From Chryseobacterium sp. YIM B08800 (GTDB lineage: Bacteria; Bacteroidota; Bacteroidia; Flavobacteriales; Weeksellaceae), in the NCBI RefSeq assembly GCF_026163565.1, contig NZ_JAPDKN010000044.1, positions 1 to 59,344 of the forward strand: DNA of 59,344 nucleotides, in the 5' to 3' direction. Both the position numbers and the translations under genes were made by a program. Below the pieces are notes generated by a model. That model was not told the DNA's origin, did no database searches, and saw only the letters and a program-made list of their open reading frames with translations. Shown in pieces: positions 27,696 to 37,860 of this stretch. Every line of letters begins with the position of its first letter. Position 1 is the first letter of the stretch.

Positions 27696-28708
27696 AAGCA
27701 AAACAAATTATATTTTTACACCTGTTTTATTGGATTCTTAATCTGGTTTTTTCCATAATTACGCCTATTATAGCTGGTAACACAGAATTTTTCGTTTTGA
27801 ATGTTACCTTTTTTGTAGTCAGTTTTATTGCGTTTTATATCAATTATTTTTTTATTGTTCCTTTCTTTTTCAACATTAATAAACTGTATTTTACAATCTT
27901 AGGATTTTTTATTAGCGTAGGCTGTTTTGTATTTTTCAGATATATGGTTGAAGAATTAATACTGCCTTTGTTTATTGGACATGGTAATTATGCTGAGGGA
28001 ACTTCACTTTTGTTTTATTATTATGACAATGTATTTTATAGTTCTACAACTCTGTTTATCAGTACTGTATTGTCTTTGTTCAATATGTTTTTTAAAGGGG
28101 AAGAAGAAAGACAACAATTAATTCAGGAAAAACAGTCTGCTGAGCTCAAAGCTTTGAAAACCCAGATCAATCCGCATTTTATTTTTAATACTTTGAATAA
28201 TATTTATTCTTTAATGTATCAAAACTCAGAAAAAGCGTTGCCTGCCATTGAAGAATTAGGACAATTATTAAGATACAGCACAAAAGATCTTGAGAAAGAT
28301 TTTATTACTTTAGATAAAGAAGTAGGATATTTAGACAGTCTGATTGCTTTAGAAAAACTGAGGATTAAAAATCCTGAATTATTAAATATTGAGAAAAAGT
28401 TATCACATCCTAAACTTAATATTTCGCCGATGCTTTTAGTTCCTTTCGTTGAAAATGCGTTTAAACACGGAGATTTTAGAAACAAAGGTTTTGAAATGAA
28501 AATTTCAGACAACAATAAAATTCTGCATTTTTACCTTTCAAATTTTAAAAAAGAGAAAATGAAGGATTCTGTTTCCGGAATCGGGATTGAAAATGTAAGG
28601 AAAAGACTCGAAATTTTATATCCTAAAAAATACGAACTGAAAATTACAGAAACCGAAACTGATTTTGTCGTAGATTTAAAGATCGATTTGAAGAATGAAG
28701 AAAATTAA
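27692..28708 (+). CDS. LytS-type sensor histidine kinase
   Basis: A 338-residue membrane sensor with four transmembrane segments in residues 5-135 and a His_kinase (PF06580) domain: LKTQINPHFIFNTLNNIYS with the phosphorylated His at 162, and VPFVENAFKHG plus GIGIENVRKRLEILY of the ATPase domain. There is no periplasmic sensor domain. It overlaps its response regulator by 14 bases. Confidence 0.93.
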   Translation: MKAKQIIFLHLFYWILNLVFSIITPIIAGNTEFFVLNVTFFVVSFIAFYINYFFIVPFFFNINKLYFTILGFFISVGCFVFFRYMVEELILPLFIGHGNYAEGTSLLFYYYDNVFYSSTTLFISTVLSLFNMFFKGEEERQQLIQEKQSAELKALKTQINPHFIFNTLNNIYSLMYQNSEKALPAIEELGQLLRYSTKDLEKDFITLDKEVGYLDSLIALEKLRIKNPELLNIEKKLSHPKLNISPMLLVPFVENAFKHGDFRNKGFEMKISDNNKILHFYLSNFKKEKMKDSVSGIGIENVRKRLEILYPKKYELKITETETDFVVDLKIDLKNEEN

Positions 28709-29378
28709 ATGCATTATTGTTGATGACGAGCCACTCGCCGTATCGCTCCTCGGGAGTTATGTAGAGAAAATTCCGTTTCTTGAGCTTGTTTTTTCTACTG
28801 AAAACCCTATTGAAGCTTTAGAATTTATTCAGAAGAACGATGCAGATCTTGTCTTTTTAGATATTCAAATGCCGGAATTAACGGGGATTAATTTCATGAA
28901 AATTGTCGGCGATAAAATGAAGTATATTTTGACTACGGCTTATTCAGAATATGCTTTAGAAGGATATGAGCACAATGTTGTTAATTATCTTTTAAAACCG
29001 ATTTCTTTTGACCGTTTTAGCAAAAGCATCATGAAGGCTCAGGAGCGTTTTCCTGTAGCTGAAGCTAATGAAACCGGACATTTTTTCGTGAAATCTTCCG
29101 GGCAGCAACATCGCATCAATTTTGATGAAATTCTTTATGTAGAAAGCATTAAAGATTACGTCAACATCAAAACGGAAAAACAGGAATACATTGTTTTAGA
29201 TACTCTAAAATCTCTTGAAAATCAGCTTCCTGAAAACTTTACAAGAATTCACAAATCTTTTATTTTAAATTTAGATAAAGTGAAAAGCTTAAATTCAAAA
29301 AAAGTGATATTGATTTCGGAACACGAAATTTCGGTGGGAGAAATGTATAAATCTAATCTTTTAGAAAAACTGAAATAA
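28695..29378 (+). CDS. LytTR-family response regulator
   Basis: A 227-residue regulator with a receiver domain (acidic pair Asp10/Asp11, phospho-acceptor Asp56 in VFLDIQMP, Lys in YLLKPISFDRF) and a C-terminal LytTR DNA-binding domain (about residues 125-225: HRINFDEILYVESIKDYVNI, FTRIHKSFILN). It pairs with the LytS-type kinase just upstream. Its targets are unknown; the divergently transcribed receptor genes are candidates. Confidence 0.94.
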   Translation: MKKIKCIIVDDEPLAVSLLGSYVEKIPFLELVFSTENPIEALEFIQKNDADLVFLDIQMPELTGINFMKIVGDKMKYILTTAYSEYALEGYEHNVVNYLLKPISFDRFSKSIMKAQERFPVAEANETGHFFVKSSGQQHRINFDEILYVESIKDYVNIKTEKQEYIVLDTLKSLENQLPENFTRIHKSFILNLDKVKSLNSKKVILISEHEISVGEMYKSNLLEKLK

Positions 29379-29934
29379 AAAGACTTTCTCATTTATTGAA
29401 TACTCCAGCACAAATTATTTATTGAAAATTAAATGCTTGCGATAATTTGTTAGAGTCATTTCTTTTTAAAAATAATCAACCTGCGATGAAATTTTTATAC
29501 TTGATTTAAAAAAAAATTAAGGAACTTTTTTAAAAATAGGTGATCTATTAAATAAGTCAATGAAGTTCTCTTTTTTCATTGTTAGCTCATAAATAATGCA
29601 TTACGGTCTGTTTCTGGTAAACTCAAATGGGTGTTTTTTGGAAGAAAAATGTCTTTAATTTGTGATATGCCCAGAAAACACCACCTATTTTCCACCTACT
29701 TGTGCTTTTTTATCAATTTTTAGATTAAAAATCAAATATAATACTTATTTTTAGTTTAATTGGCTTATAATCAGTAGTTTGTTTGCATTGGTGTTTAAGT
29801 AAGTAAATTTGTTTATTTGTGGAAAATTCTTTTTTATCGTAAAACTTCTAATTCCTGAAATTTGCGTCGACCTTAATTAAACTCTTCTCGTTAGTACTAT
29901 TATTTTAATTTGAGCAAAACTAAAATAAAGTATT
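29379..29934 (+). promoter_or_regulatory. Gene-free region with the promoter of the T9SS cargo gene
   Basis: Over 550 bases with no credible ORF. TTTG at 29782-29785, an 18-base spacer and TAAATTTG at 29804-29811 form a good Bacteroidota promoter, implying a 5' leader of about 115 bases. Upstream, GGTGTTTT (29630-29637) and AAAACACC (29675-29682) form an eight-base inverted repeat, followed by two copies of CCACCTA 11 bases apart (29681, 29692), possible binding sites. Confidence 0.5.
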
Positions 29935-32025
29935 ATGTTGAAATTTTTAAAATTATTTCTAGTCAGGAAAAAGAACTTGAAAATCAGGTTTCTTTTATTG
30001 ACTTTTTTATTTTCCGGATTAATAATTAAAGGGCAGGTTAATTCATATTCTTTCAGCCAGTCTCAAGGTTCATTTACTCCTCTTTTAGGAGGAACGGTTT
30101 TAGATACGGCGTCTGACACAATGGGCGCAGCTAGTTTAGATAACTTAGTGTATCCCGTATCATTACCATTCGACTTTTATTTTAATGGAATGCCTTATCA
30201 TTCTCTATATGTATCTACTAATGGGTTTATAACTTTTGGTTCTGCACCTGTTAGTAATAACTTCAGCCCAATCTCTAATGATGAATCGTATGATGGAGCG
30301 GTTTCTGCTTGGGGAAGAGACCTAAATGCAGCTTTTATAAATAATATCAAAGGAAATATTACTTGGGATGTTGTGGGATCTGCACCAAATAGAGAAATTG
30401 TTATACAATGGACAGATTTTAAACCTCTTTACAGCACTTCCACTACAAATATTTATTCATTTTCTTTTCAGATTCGTCTGAAGGAAACTTCAAATGTAAT
30501 TTCTGTTGTATACAAGGGTGGTTCTTATCTTATAGGTAATACAAGCCTTACTCAGAGATGCCAAATTGGTTTACGTGGTTCTTCTAATATGGACTTCAAC
30601 AACCGCAGTAATTCTACAAATTCACAATTTATGAATTCTTCTGCAGGTTTGGGTAATAATTATATACAAGTGTTCCACACAATCAATTCAGTTCCGGGAA
30701 TGCCTTCTGATGGATTTACCTATACATGGGTACCGCCAAGCTGCTTTGCTCCAAATTTGATAACAATTAATAATATTACAGGATCTGCGGCACAGGTTTC
30801 GTGGGCGGCACTTAATCCTGCTCCTGCTAATGGATATGATGTATATTATTCTACTTCTTCTACACCGCCTACAATAATTACTACTCCGAACATAACCGGT
30901 GTAATGACAAATTCGGTTACACTTAGTTCTTTGTTGCCTATAACAGCTTATTATGTTTGGGTGCGAAGTCTTTGTAATGCTATAAGTACCGGTGGATGGT
31001 CTGCCGTGAAATCTTTTGTAACAAAATGCCAACAGCCTTTATCAATTATTTCAACAACAAGTGCAACTGTTTGTCCTGGTCAGGCTACTGTTTTGTCTGC
31101 TGTAGCAGATGCAGGGGCAAATATTAATTGGTATGATGCACAATGGGGAGGTAATTTAGTGGGAACGGGTAATTCTTATACAACACCAGTTCTAAGTAAT
31201 ACAACGACTTATTATGCAACGGCATTTACAGGGATAAATTCTCAGACAACCGGAATATCTACTCCATCTGCCTCCGCTATCAATGGAACTGGAACCACCA
31301 ATTTCGGAATTGTATTTGATGTTTTAAATACAACGACCATAGAAAAGGTTACTGTTTATCCCGTTACCTCGGTTGCGGGGAATACAGGAACTCTGACTAT
31401 TGATATTGTGGATGGAACCAATACCATCATTCGTTCAAAAACATTCACTGTGATTGGAGGAACTGAGGCTGCTCCTTATGAAAATATTTTAGATCTTGAT
31501 TTTACATTGCCTCCAGGAACTAATTATAAAATAACGCCCAAAAATTATATTGGCATTAACGGATTGCTTTTCGATCCTCCAGCATCAACAACATCTAATT
31601 ACAGTTATCCTTTTACAGTGCAGAATGCAATTTCTATAACAACCAGCACGCTTTCTGCTGCTCCTGGAAATACTCCGAAGAACAATATATATTATTATTT
31701 CTATAATTGGATAGTCTCTACAATGTGTGAATCCGACAGGCAGGCTGTAACAGCTACAGTAGATTCCAACTGTTTGTCAACTTCTGAAGTTGATAAAAAA
31801 GATAGGATGGAAGTATATCCAAATCCTTTTTCTGATATTATAAACATCAATAAAGTTGAGTTATTGAAATCAATAAAAGTTACAGATATATCTGGTAAAC
31901 TGGTGAGAGTAGTCAGTCGCCCGGAAGCTAGATTGAGACTAGGTGATCTTTCTCAAGGTATGTATATTTTACAACTTGAGATGAAAGATGGCTCAAAACA
32001 ATCAATCAAAATTATTAAAAAATAA
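29935..32025 (+). CDS. T9SS-exported protein with fibronectin III and Ig-like domains
   Basis: A 696-residue secreted protein. An N-terminal signal (hydrophobic stretch about residues 18-32) is followed by a beta-sandwich region with LYVSTNGFITFGS (about 35-265), a fibronectin type III domain (about 268-365, ending VWVRSLCNAISTGGWS), an Ig-like module (about 370-435, with NINWYDA and TTTYYATA), a further beta-rich stretch, and a C-terminal T9SS type A sorting tail (VYPNPFSDIININ, ISGKLVRVV, GMYILQLE). The tail directs export through the type IX system and cell-surface attachment. A likely adhesin or surface-matrix protein; no enzyme motif seen. Confidence 0.88.
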   Translation: MLKFLKLFLVRKKNLKIRFLLLTFLFSGLIIKGQVNSYSFSQSQGSFTPLLGGTVLDTASDTMGAASLDNLVYPVSLPFDFYFNGMPYHSLYVSTNGFITFGSAPVSNNFSPISNDESYDGAVSAWGRDLNAAFINNIKGNITWDVVGSAPNREIVIQWTDFKPLYSTSTTNIYSFSFQIRLKETSNVISVVYKGGSYLIGNTSLTQRCQIGLRGSSNMDFNNRSNSTNSQFMNSSAGLGNNYIQVFHTINSVPGMPSDGFTYTWVPPSCFAPNLITINNITGSAAQVSWAALNPAPANGYDVYYSTSSTPPTIITTPNITGVMTNSVTLSSLLPITAYYVWVRSLCNAISTGGWSAVKSFVTKCQQPLSIISTTSATVCPGQATVLSAVADAGANINWYDAQWGGNLVGTGNSYTTPVLSNTTTYYATAFTGINSQTTGISTPSASAINGTGTTNFGIVFDVLNTTTIEKVTVYPVTSVAGNTGTLTIDIVDGTNTIIRSKTFTVIGGTEAAPYENILDLDFTLPPGTNYKITPKNYIGINGLLFDPPASTTSNYSYPFTVQNAISITTSTLSAAPGNTPKNNIYYYFYNWIVSTMCESDRQAVTATVDSNCLSTSEVDKKDRMEVYPNPFSDIININKVELLKSIKVTDISGKLVRVVSRPEARLRLGDLSQGMYILQLEMKDGSKQSIKIIKK

Positions 32026-32040
32026 TTTTTCATAGCTAAA

Positions 32041-32078
32041 AAAATATGGCTCTAATGTTTATTTAGAGCCATATTTGA
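32041..32078. terminator. Bidirectional terminator between the T9SS cargo gene and acnA
   Basis: AAATATGGCTCTAA and TTAGAGCCATATTT form a perfect stem of about 14 bases around a short loop, with A-rich and T-rich flanks, between converging genes. Confidence 0.85.
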
Positions 32079-32121
32079 TTTAATAATACAAACGTTTTTG
32101 TGGATTGTATTTTTTATATAA

Positions 32122-34392
32122 TTAATTTTTTTCCTGTTGCTTAATTAAGTTCAAAGCAGAGCCCGCTTTAAACCAATCAATTTGCTGATCGTTGTACGTA
32201 TGATTTGCTAAAACGATGTCTTTCGTTCCATCAGAATGTACAAATTCTAAGGTCAATTGCTTTCCTGGTGCAAACTTATCGAGATCTAAGAAGTTAACAG
32301 TGTCGTCTTCTAAAATTTTATCATAATCAGATTCATTGGCAAAAGTAATTCCCAACATTCCTTGTTTTTTAAGGTTCGTTTCGTGAATTCTTGCAAATGA
32401 TTTTACCAAAACTGCTTTCACACCAAGATGTCGAGGTTCCATGGCAGCATGTTCTCTTGAAGAACCTTCACCATAGTTTTGATCTCCTACAACAATGGTA
32501 GGAACTCCTGCAGCTTTGTAAGCTCTTTGTACAGCCGGAACTTCGCCGTATTCACCAGTTAATTCATTTTTAACGTGGTTGGTTTCCATATTGTAAGCAT
32601 TTACGGCTCCAATCAACATGTTGTTTGAAATATTATCAAGGTGACCTCTGTATTTCAACCATGGTCCTGCCATAGAAATGTGGTCGGTGGTACATTTTCC
32701 GAAAGCTTTAATTAAAACTTTTGCACCGGTAATATTTTTACCATCCCAAGCTGGGAATTCTTCCAATAACTGAAGTCTGTCTGAGGTTGGACTTACATTG
32801 ACCTGAACACTAGATCCGTCTGCAGATGGAGCTTGATAGCCGTTGTCATCTACAGCAAATCCTTTTGCAGGCAATTCAAAACCTTTTGGCTCGTCTAATT
32901 TAATTTGTTCGCCAGCTTCGTTGGTTAAAGTATCAGTAATTGGATTGAAATCTAATCTTCCGGAGATTGCCACTGCTGCAACCATTTCCGGAGACGCTAC
33001 AAAAGCATGTGTATTTGGGTTACCGTCTGCTCTTTTTGCAAAGTTTCTGTTAAAAGAGTGAATAATTGAGTTTTTTTCTCCTTTTTCAGCACCTTCTCTG
33101 TCCCATTGTCCGATACAAGGTCCACAAGCATTGGTAAAGATCCTTGCATTTTCAAATTTTCTGAAAGAATCTAGGAATCCATCTCTTTCTGCAGTAAATT
33201 TCACTTGTTCTGAACCAGGATTAATGCCTAAAATTGCTTTAGGTTTTACCCCTTTTGCTACTGCGTCTTCTACAATAGAAGCTGCTCTCGATAGATCTTC
33301 ATACGAAGAGTTGGTACAAGAACCGATCAATGCCCATTCAACTTCAAGAGGCCATCCGTTTGCTTCAGCTTTAGCTCTGAATTCAGAAACAGGAGTTGCT
33401 AAATCCGGAGTAAAAGGTCCGTTCAAATGAGGAGCTAATTCAGAAAGATTGATCTCTATTAATTGATCGAAATATTGTTCAGGGTTTGCATACACTTCAG
33501 CATCACCTGTTAAATGTTCTGCAATTTTATCAGCCGCATCTACAACATCTTGTCTTCCGGTTGCAGCCAAATATCTTCTCATCGAATCATCATATCCAAA
33601 CGTAGAAGTTGTAGCTCCGATTTCAGCACCCATGTTACAGATTGTTCCTTTTCCTGTCGCTGAAAGAGATTCCGCTCCTTCTCCAAAATATTCTACGATG
33701 CATCCGGTTCCTCCTTTTACCGTAAGAATTCCTGCCACTTTTAGAATAACATCTTTTGCGGAAGTCCAGCCAGACATTTTTCCTGTTAATTTTACACCGA
33801 TTAATTTTGGCATTTTTAATTCCCAAGCCATTCCAGCCATTACGTCTACCGCATCAGCTCCACCAACTCCAATGGCAACCATTCCTAAACCTCCTGCATT
33901 TACCGTATGAGAGTCGGTTCCGATCATCATTCCTCCTGGAAAGGCATAATTTTCTAAAACAACCTGGTGGATAATTCCGGCTCCCGGTTTCCAGAAACCA
34001 ATTCCGTATTTATCACAAACTGAACTTAAGAAGTTGAAAACTTCAGAATTTTTATTAATTCCTTCCTGTAAATCTGCTTCTGCACCCACTCTCGCCTGAA
34101 TCAAGTGATCCGCATGAGCAGTTGAAGGAACTGCTACTTTGGCTTTTCCAGCCTGCATAAATTGTAAAAGTGCCATTTGCGCAGTGGCATCCTGCATTGC
34201 AACTCTATCTGGAGCAAAATCCACGTAAGAATTTCCTCTTTCATATTCTTGTGTTGCGTTTCCTTCCCATAAATGAGTGTAAAGGATTTTTTCTGAAAGT
34301 GTGAGTGGTTTTCCTGTAATTTGTCTTGCAGCAGCAATTCTTTCAGGATAACGCTCATACACTTTTTTGATCATGTCAATGTCGAATGTCAT
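32122..34392 (-). CDS. acnA: Aconitate hydratase (mitochondrial/AcnA type)
   Basis: A 756-residue aconitase interconverting citrate and isocitrate in the TCA cycle. The 4Fe-4S ligands lie in [10 protein letters not shown] and [10 protein letters not shown]; the C-terminal swivel domain has [17 protein letters not shown]. It begins [19 protein letters not shown], characteristic of the mitochondrial-like clade rather than E. coli AcnA (about 890 residues). AcnB is encoded immediately upstream on the same strand but is separated by tandem terminators, so the two are likely transcribed independently. Confidence 0.95.
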   Translation of the reverse strand: MTFDIDMIKKVYERYPERIAAARQITGKPLTLSEKILYTHLWEGNATQEYERGNSYVDFAPDRVAMQDATAQMALLQFMQAGKAKVAVPSTAHADHLIQARVGAEADLQEGINKNSEVFNFLSSVCDKYGIGFWKPGAGIIHQVVLENYAFPGGMMIGTDSHTVNAGGLGMVAIGVGGADAVDVMAGMAWELKMPKLIGVKLTGKMSGWTSAKDVILKVAGILTVKGGTGCIVEYFGEGAESLSATGKGTICNMGAEIGATTSTFGYDDSMRRYLAATGRQDVVDAADKIAEHLTGDAEVYANPEQYFDQLIEINLSELAPHLNGPFTPDLATPVSEFRAKAEANGWPLEVEWALIGSCTNSSYEDLSRAASIVEDAVAKGVKPKAILGINPGSEQVKFTAERDGFLDSFRKFENARIFTNACGPCIGQWDREGAEKGEKNSIIHSFNRNFAKRADGNPNTHAFVASPEMVAAVAISGRLDFNPITDTLTNEAGEQIKLDEPKGFELPAKGFAVDDNGYQAPSADGSSVQVNVSPTSDRLQLLEEFPAWDGKNITGAKVLIKAFGKCTTDHISMAGPWLKYRGHLDNISNNMLIGAVNAYNMETNHVKNELTGEYGEVPAVQRAYKAAGVPTIVVGDQNYGEGSSREHAAMEPRHLGVKAVLVKSFARIHETNLKKQGMLGITFANESDYDKILEDDTVNFLDLDKFAPGKQLTLEFVHSDGTKDIVLANHTYNDQQIDWFKAGSALNLIKQQEKN

Positions 34393-34622
34393 ATCTATTT
34401 TAATTTTTCTTTTCTAATAATTTTCCGGTTTTTTAATTAAAACCAAAGCCAGAAATTTTTCAAAATAAGTTCATCAAATATTATTCCTACCATTTATAAA
34501 TAGGATTAATTAGATGAATAACTACTATTTTTTATACCTATGAAGTTAAGGAAAAATAAATTTTGAATCATTGACATAGGTTAAAATAATTCTTGCCGCT
34601 CTTAAATGGAAAGATTCTAAAC
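34393..34622. other. Intergenic region upstream of acnA
   Basis: AT-rich, with no ORF or strong structure. It should contain the acnA promoter, but no clear TAnnTTTG box is visible. Confidence 0.4.
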
Positions 34623-34662
34623 AAAAAAATGGAAGACTTCTCTCGAAATCTTCCATTTTTTA
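34623..34662 (-). terminator. Distal terminator-like hairpin downstream of acnB
   Basis: AAAAAATGGAAGA and TCTTCCATTTTTT pair around a loop of about 13 bases. The second of two hairpins met by transcripts leaving acnB; symmetrical, so it could act in both directions. Confidence 0.6.
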
Positions 34663-34663
34663 T

Positions 34664-34708
34664 CATCAGCCTTGTCAAGGTTCTAAACCTTGACAAGGCT
34701 TTTTTTAT
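34664..34708 (-). terminator. Proximal terminator hairpin after acnB
   Basis: AGCCTTGTCAAGGTT and AACCTTGACAAGGCT form a perfect 15-base stem with a tiny loop, with a run of A/T on each side. It lies 20 bases beyond the acnB stop. The arms themselves contain CCTTGNCAAGG, so the sequence may be part of a dispersed repeat. Confidence 0.75.
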
Positions 34709-34727
34709 TCTACAAATTTAAAATCAA

Positions 34728-37508
34728 TTAATGACCAACAGTTACCAATTCTTTGATAGATGGAACGAAAGTCGTCAAGTCAATTCCTTCAACAGCTTCT
34801 TTGTATTCATCGATATTTGGAATTCTTCCAATAATCGCAGACAATACAACAACCGGAGTCGAAGCTAATAATGATTCCCCTTTCTTACGTTCAGAATCTT
34901 CAACTACTCTTCCTTGGAAAAGACGGGTAGAAGTTGCCAAAACAGTATCTCCTTTTTCAGCTTTCTCCTGGTTACCCATACAAAGGTTACAACCAGGACG
35001 CTCAAGATACATCATATTTTCATACTGAGTACGAGCTTCGCCTTTTGGAGCAGCGTCATTGAATTCAAAACCTGAATATTTTTCTAATAATTCCCAGTCA
35101 CCTTCAGCTTTTAACTCATCAATGATGTTATAAGTAGGAGCTGCAACAACCAATGGTGCGTTAAATTCTACTTTACCATTTTTCTGTTCAAGATTTCTCA
35201 ACATCTGAGAAACTATTTTAAGGTCGCCTTTGTGAACCATACAAGAACCTACGAAACCAAGGTCAACTTTTTTCTCACCACCATAGAAAGTAAGGTCTCT
35301 GATGGTATCGTGCGTGTATCTTTTAGAAACATCGTCGTTATTTACATCCGGGTCAGCAATCATTGGCTCAACGATGATGTCTAGGTCAACAACTACTTCT
35401 GCGTAATATTTTGCATTAGCATCCGGAGTCAAAGCAGGTTTGTCACCAGTTCTGATTTCCTCGATTCTCTTGTTTGCCTTGTTAATTAGACCTTGAAGAA
35501 CGTGATTATGGTTATCCATTCCTTTGTTAATCATAATCTGGATTCTGCTTTTCGCAATTTCCAATGATTCAATCAAAGTATCGTCTTCAGAAATACAGAT
35601 AGAAGCTTTAGCTTTCATTTCTGCAGTCCAGTCAGTAAATGTAAACGCTTGGTCAGCAGGAAGAGTTCCAATGTGAACCTCAATAATTCTACCTTGGAAA
35701 ACGTTTTCTCCGTCAAATTGCTTCAACATCTGAGCCTGAGTTGCGTGAACTACATCACGGAAATCCATGTGCTCTTTCATATCACCTTTAAAAGTCACTT
35801 TTACAGATTCAGGAATCGGCATTGATGCTTCACCTGTCGCTAAAGCAAGAGCTACGGTTCCAGAGTCAGCTCCGAAAGCAACACCTTTAGACATTCTTGT
35901 GTGAGAATCACCTCCGATGATGATTGCCCATTCGTCAACCGTAATATCGTTAAGAACTTTGTGAATAACGTCTGTCATTGCGTGGTATTCACCTTTCGGG
36001 TCACGGGCTGTGATAACTCCGAAATCGTTCATAAATTTCATTAATTTAGGAATATTAGCCTGAGCTTTTTTATCCCAAACTGAAGCAGTGTGACATCCTG
36101 ACTGATAAGCTCCGTCTACGATTGGAGAAATCACGGTTGCAGCCATAGATTCCAATTCCTGAGAAGTCATCAAACCTGTCGTATCCTGAGAACCAACAAT
36201 GTTTACTTCAACACGAACGTCTGAACCTGCGTGTAATAATTTACCTTCAGTAACACCCACTGCATTTCTGTTGAAGATTTTTTCAACAGCCGTCAAACCT
36301 TGTCCTTCAATAGAAATCTCTTTAGAAGGTGCGAAAACTGTAGGAGCTGTAATTCCTAAAGTTTTTGCAGCAAAAGTTTGAATTTTTTTACCAAAAACAA
36401 TAGCGTAAGAACCACCCGCTTTGATGAATTCTAATTTTTGAGGAGTAAATGATTTTGAAATGTCTTTCAATTCAACATCTCCGTTGTATAATTTCTTTTC
36501 TTTGGTATTGATAGTCAAAACAGTTCCTGTAGCAACAGAATATTTTTCTTCTAAAACAATATCACCATTTTCGTTACGAACAGGATTTCCGTTTTCGTCA
36601 ACTTTTTTCACCCAGTTTTGTAGGTCGATTCCGATACCTCCTGTTACATCAACAGTCGTTAAGAAGATTGGAGAAATACCGTTTGTTCCTGCTACAATTG
36701 GAGCGATGTTTACGAATGGTACGTAAGGACTTGCTTGTTTCCCAGTCCAAAGTGCAACGTTATTTACACCAGACATACGAGAAGAACCAACTCCCATTGT
36801 TCCTTTTTCTGCGATAAGCATTACACTTGCATCAGGATGTTGAGCTTGAAGCATTTTGATTTGGTCTTGGGCTTCAGGTGTAATCATACATTTCCCGTGA
36901 AGTTCTCTGTCTGAACGAGAGTGTGCCTGATTTCCAGGGGACAATAAATCTGTAGAAATATCACCTTCACCAGCGATGAAAGTCACTACTTTAATTTCTT
37001 CTGCAACTTCAGGAAGTTTAGTGAAAAATTCTGCTTTTGCATAGCTTTCCAAAATATCTTTAGCGATTACATTACCAGATTCGAAAGCCGCTTTCAAACG
37101 TGCAGTATCTGCATCGTATAAGTAAACCTGAGTTTTAAGAACTTCAGCAGCTGGCTTTGCTATTGCTTCATCGTTTCCTAAAGCTAAATCAAGAAGAACT
37201 TCAATAGAAGGTCCTCCTTTCATATGAGATAATAATTCGAAAGCGTAAGCTGGAGTAATTTCTTCAACCACAGATTCGCCAAGAATGATTTCCTTTAAAA
37301 ACTTAGCTTTTACCCCTGCAGCACTTGTTGTACCCGGTAAAGTGTTATAAATAAAAAATTTAAGAGAATCAGCTCTGTATTCGTTGGCTGTATCTTTGAT
37401 TTGCTCAATAATTGCGCTTGTTAAATCTGCGCTGTCAATTGGTTTTGGGTGAAGCCCTTGTGCTTTTCTTTCTTCAATCTCTTGGATGTAATCCTGATAA
37501 ATATTCAT
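34728..37508 (-). CDS. acnB: Bifunctional aconitate hydratase 2 / 2-methylisocitrate dehydratase (AcnB)
   Basis: A 926-residue AcnB. The N-terminal HEAT-like domain (YIQEIEERKAQGLHPKPI onward) is specific to AcnB, followed by the swivel domain and the catalytic 4Fe-4S core with GSCMVHKGDL and ERPGCNLCMGNQ. Length and domain order match the family. It acts in the TCA cycle and can dehydrate 2-methylisocitrate. A cytosolic enzyme. A 19-base palindrome lies about 80 bases upstream of its start. Confidence 0.96.
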   Translation of the reverse strand: MNIYQDYIQEIEERKAQGLHPKPIDSADLTSAIIEQIKDTANEYRADSLKFFIYNTLPGTTSAAGVKAKFLKEIILGESVVEEITPAYAFELLSHMKGGPSIEVLLDLALGNDEAIAKPAAEVLKTQVYLYDADTARLKAAFESGNVIAKDILESYAKAEFFTKLPEVAEEIKVVTFIAGEGDISTDLLSPGNQAHSRSDRELHGKCMITPEAQDQIKMLQAQHPDASVMLIAEKGTMGVGSSRMSGVNNVALWTGKQASPYVPFVNIAPIVAGTNGISPIFLTTVDVTGGIGIDLQNWVKKVDENGNPVRNENGDIVLEEKYSVATGTVLTINTKEKKLYNGDVELKDISKSFTPQKLEFIKAGGSYAIVFGKKIQTFAAKTLGITAPTVFAPSKEISIEGQGLTAVEKIFNRNAVGVTEGKLLHAGSDVRVEVNIVGSQDTTGLMTSQELESMAATVISPIVDGAYQSGCHTASVWDKKAQANIPKLMKFMNDFGVITARDPKGEYHAMTDVIHKVLNDITVDEWAIIIGGDSHTRMSKGVAFGADSGTVALALATGEASMPIPESVKVTFKGDMKEHMDFRDVVHATQAQMLKQFDGENVFQGRIIEVHIGTLPADQAFTFTDWTAEMKAKASICISEDDTLIESLEIAKSRIQIMINKGMDNHNHVLQGLINKANKRIEEIRTGDKPALTPDANAKYYAEVVVDLDIIVEPMIADPDVNNDDVSKRYTHDTIRDLTFYGGEKKVDLGFVGSCMVHKGDLKIVSQMLRNLEQKNGKVEFNAPLVVAAPTYNIIDELKAEGDWELLEKYSGFEFNDAAPKGEARTQYENMMYLERPGCNLCMGNQEKAEKGDTVLATSTRLFQGRVVEDSERKKGESLLASTPVVVLSAIIGRIPNIDEYKEAVEGIDLTTFVPSIKELVTVGH

Positions 37509-37586
37509 AATTCTAGAAGTCTTTTCATTTTTAAACGCGCCTTTGGGATTTAATAAAATTCCTAATACGCATCACTTTCAAATTGT

Positions 37587-37605
37587 TTTACGATTGATTC
37601 GTAAA
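37587..37605. promoter_or_regulatory. Candidate operator palindrome upstream of acnB
   Basis: TTTACGATTGATTCGTAAA is a perfect seven-base inverted repeat around TTGAT, in the 352-base gap between acnB and the WG-repeat gene. The rest of that gap is AT-rich with no ORF. The binding protein is unknown. Confidence 0.4.
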
Positions 37606-37834
37606 TCTTTCTAAGTTTGTTATCGGAAATTGAAGCTGTTTATTGAAAATCTTTTCTGAAATAAAAATTTAACAGATAAGAAATGATGTTATTTTTTTAG
37701 ATTTATCAAAAAAATCTTCAAAATTTAGTTTTCCGTTGTTAAACACTTGAAAATGTTTCCAAATTTACGAAATTTTACTATTTTGTATGGTTGAATTTAT
37801 TTAGATTCTTTATAAATATGAATTTTATATTTTC

Positions 37835-37842
37835 TATTTTTG
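37835..37842 (+). promoter_or_regulatory. -7 promoter element of the WG-repeat gene
   Basis: TATTTTTG fits TAnnTTTG and ends 18 bases before the ATG at 37861. It overlaps a possible upstream TTG start at 37840, which is therefore unlikely to be transcribed as coding sequence. No clear -33 element. Confidence 0.5.
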
Positions 37843-37860
37843 GTACAAAATAAACATAAG

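Noticed and set aside
33131..33430. Plus-strand frame within acnA
   Set aside because: Opposite-strand shadow of a well-conserved aconitase; low-complexity translation.
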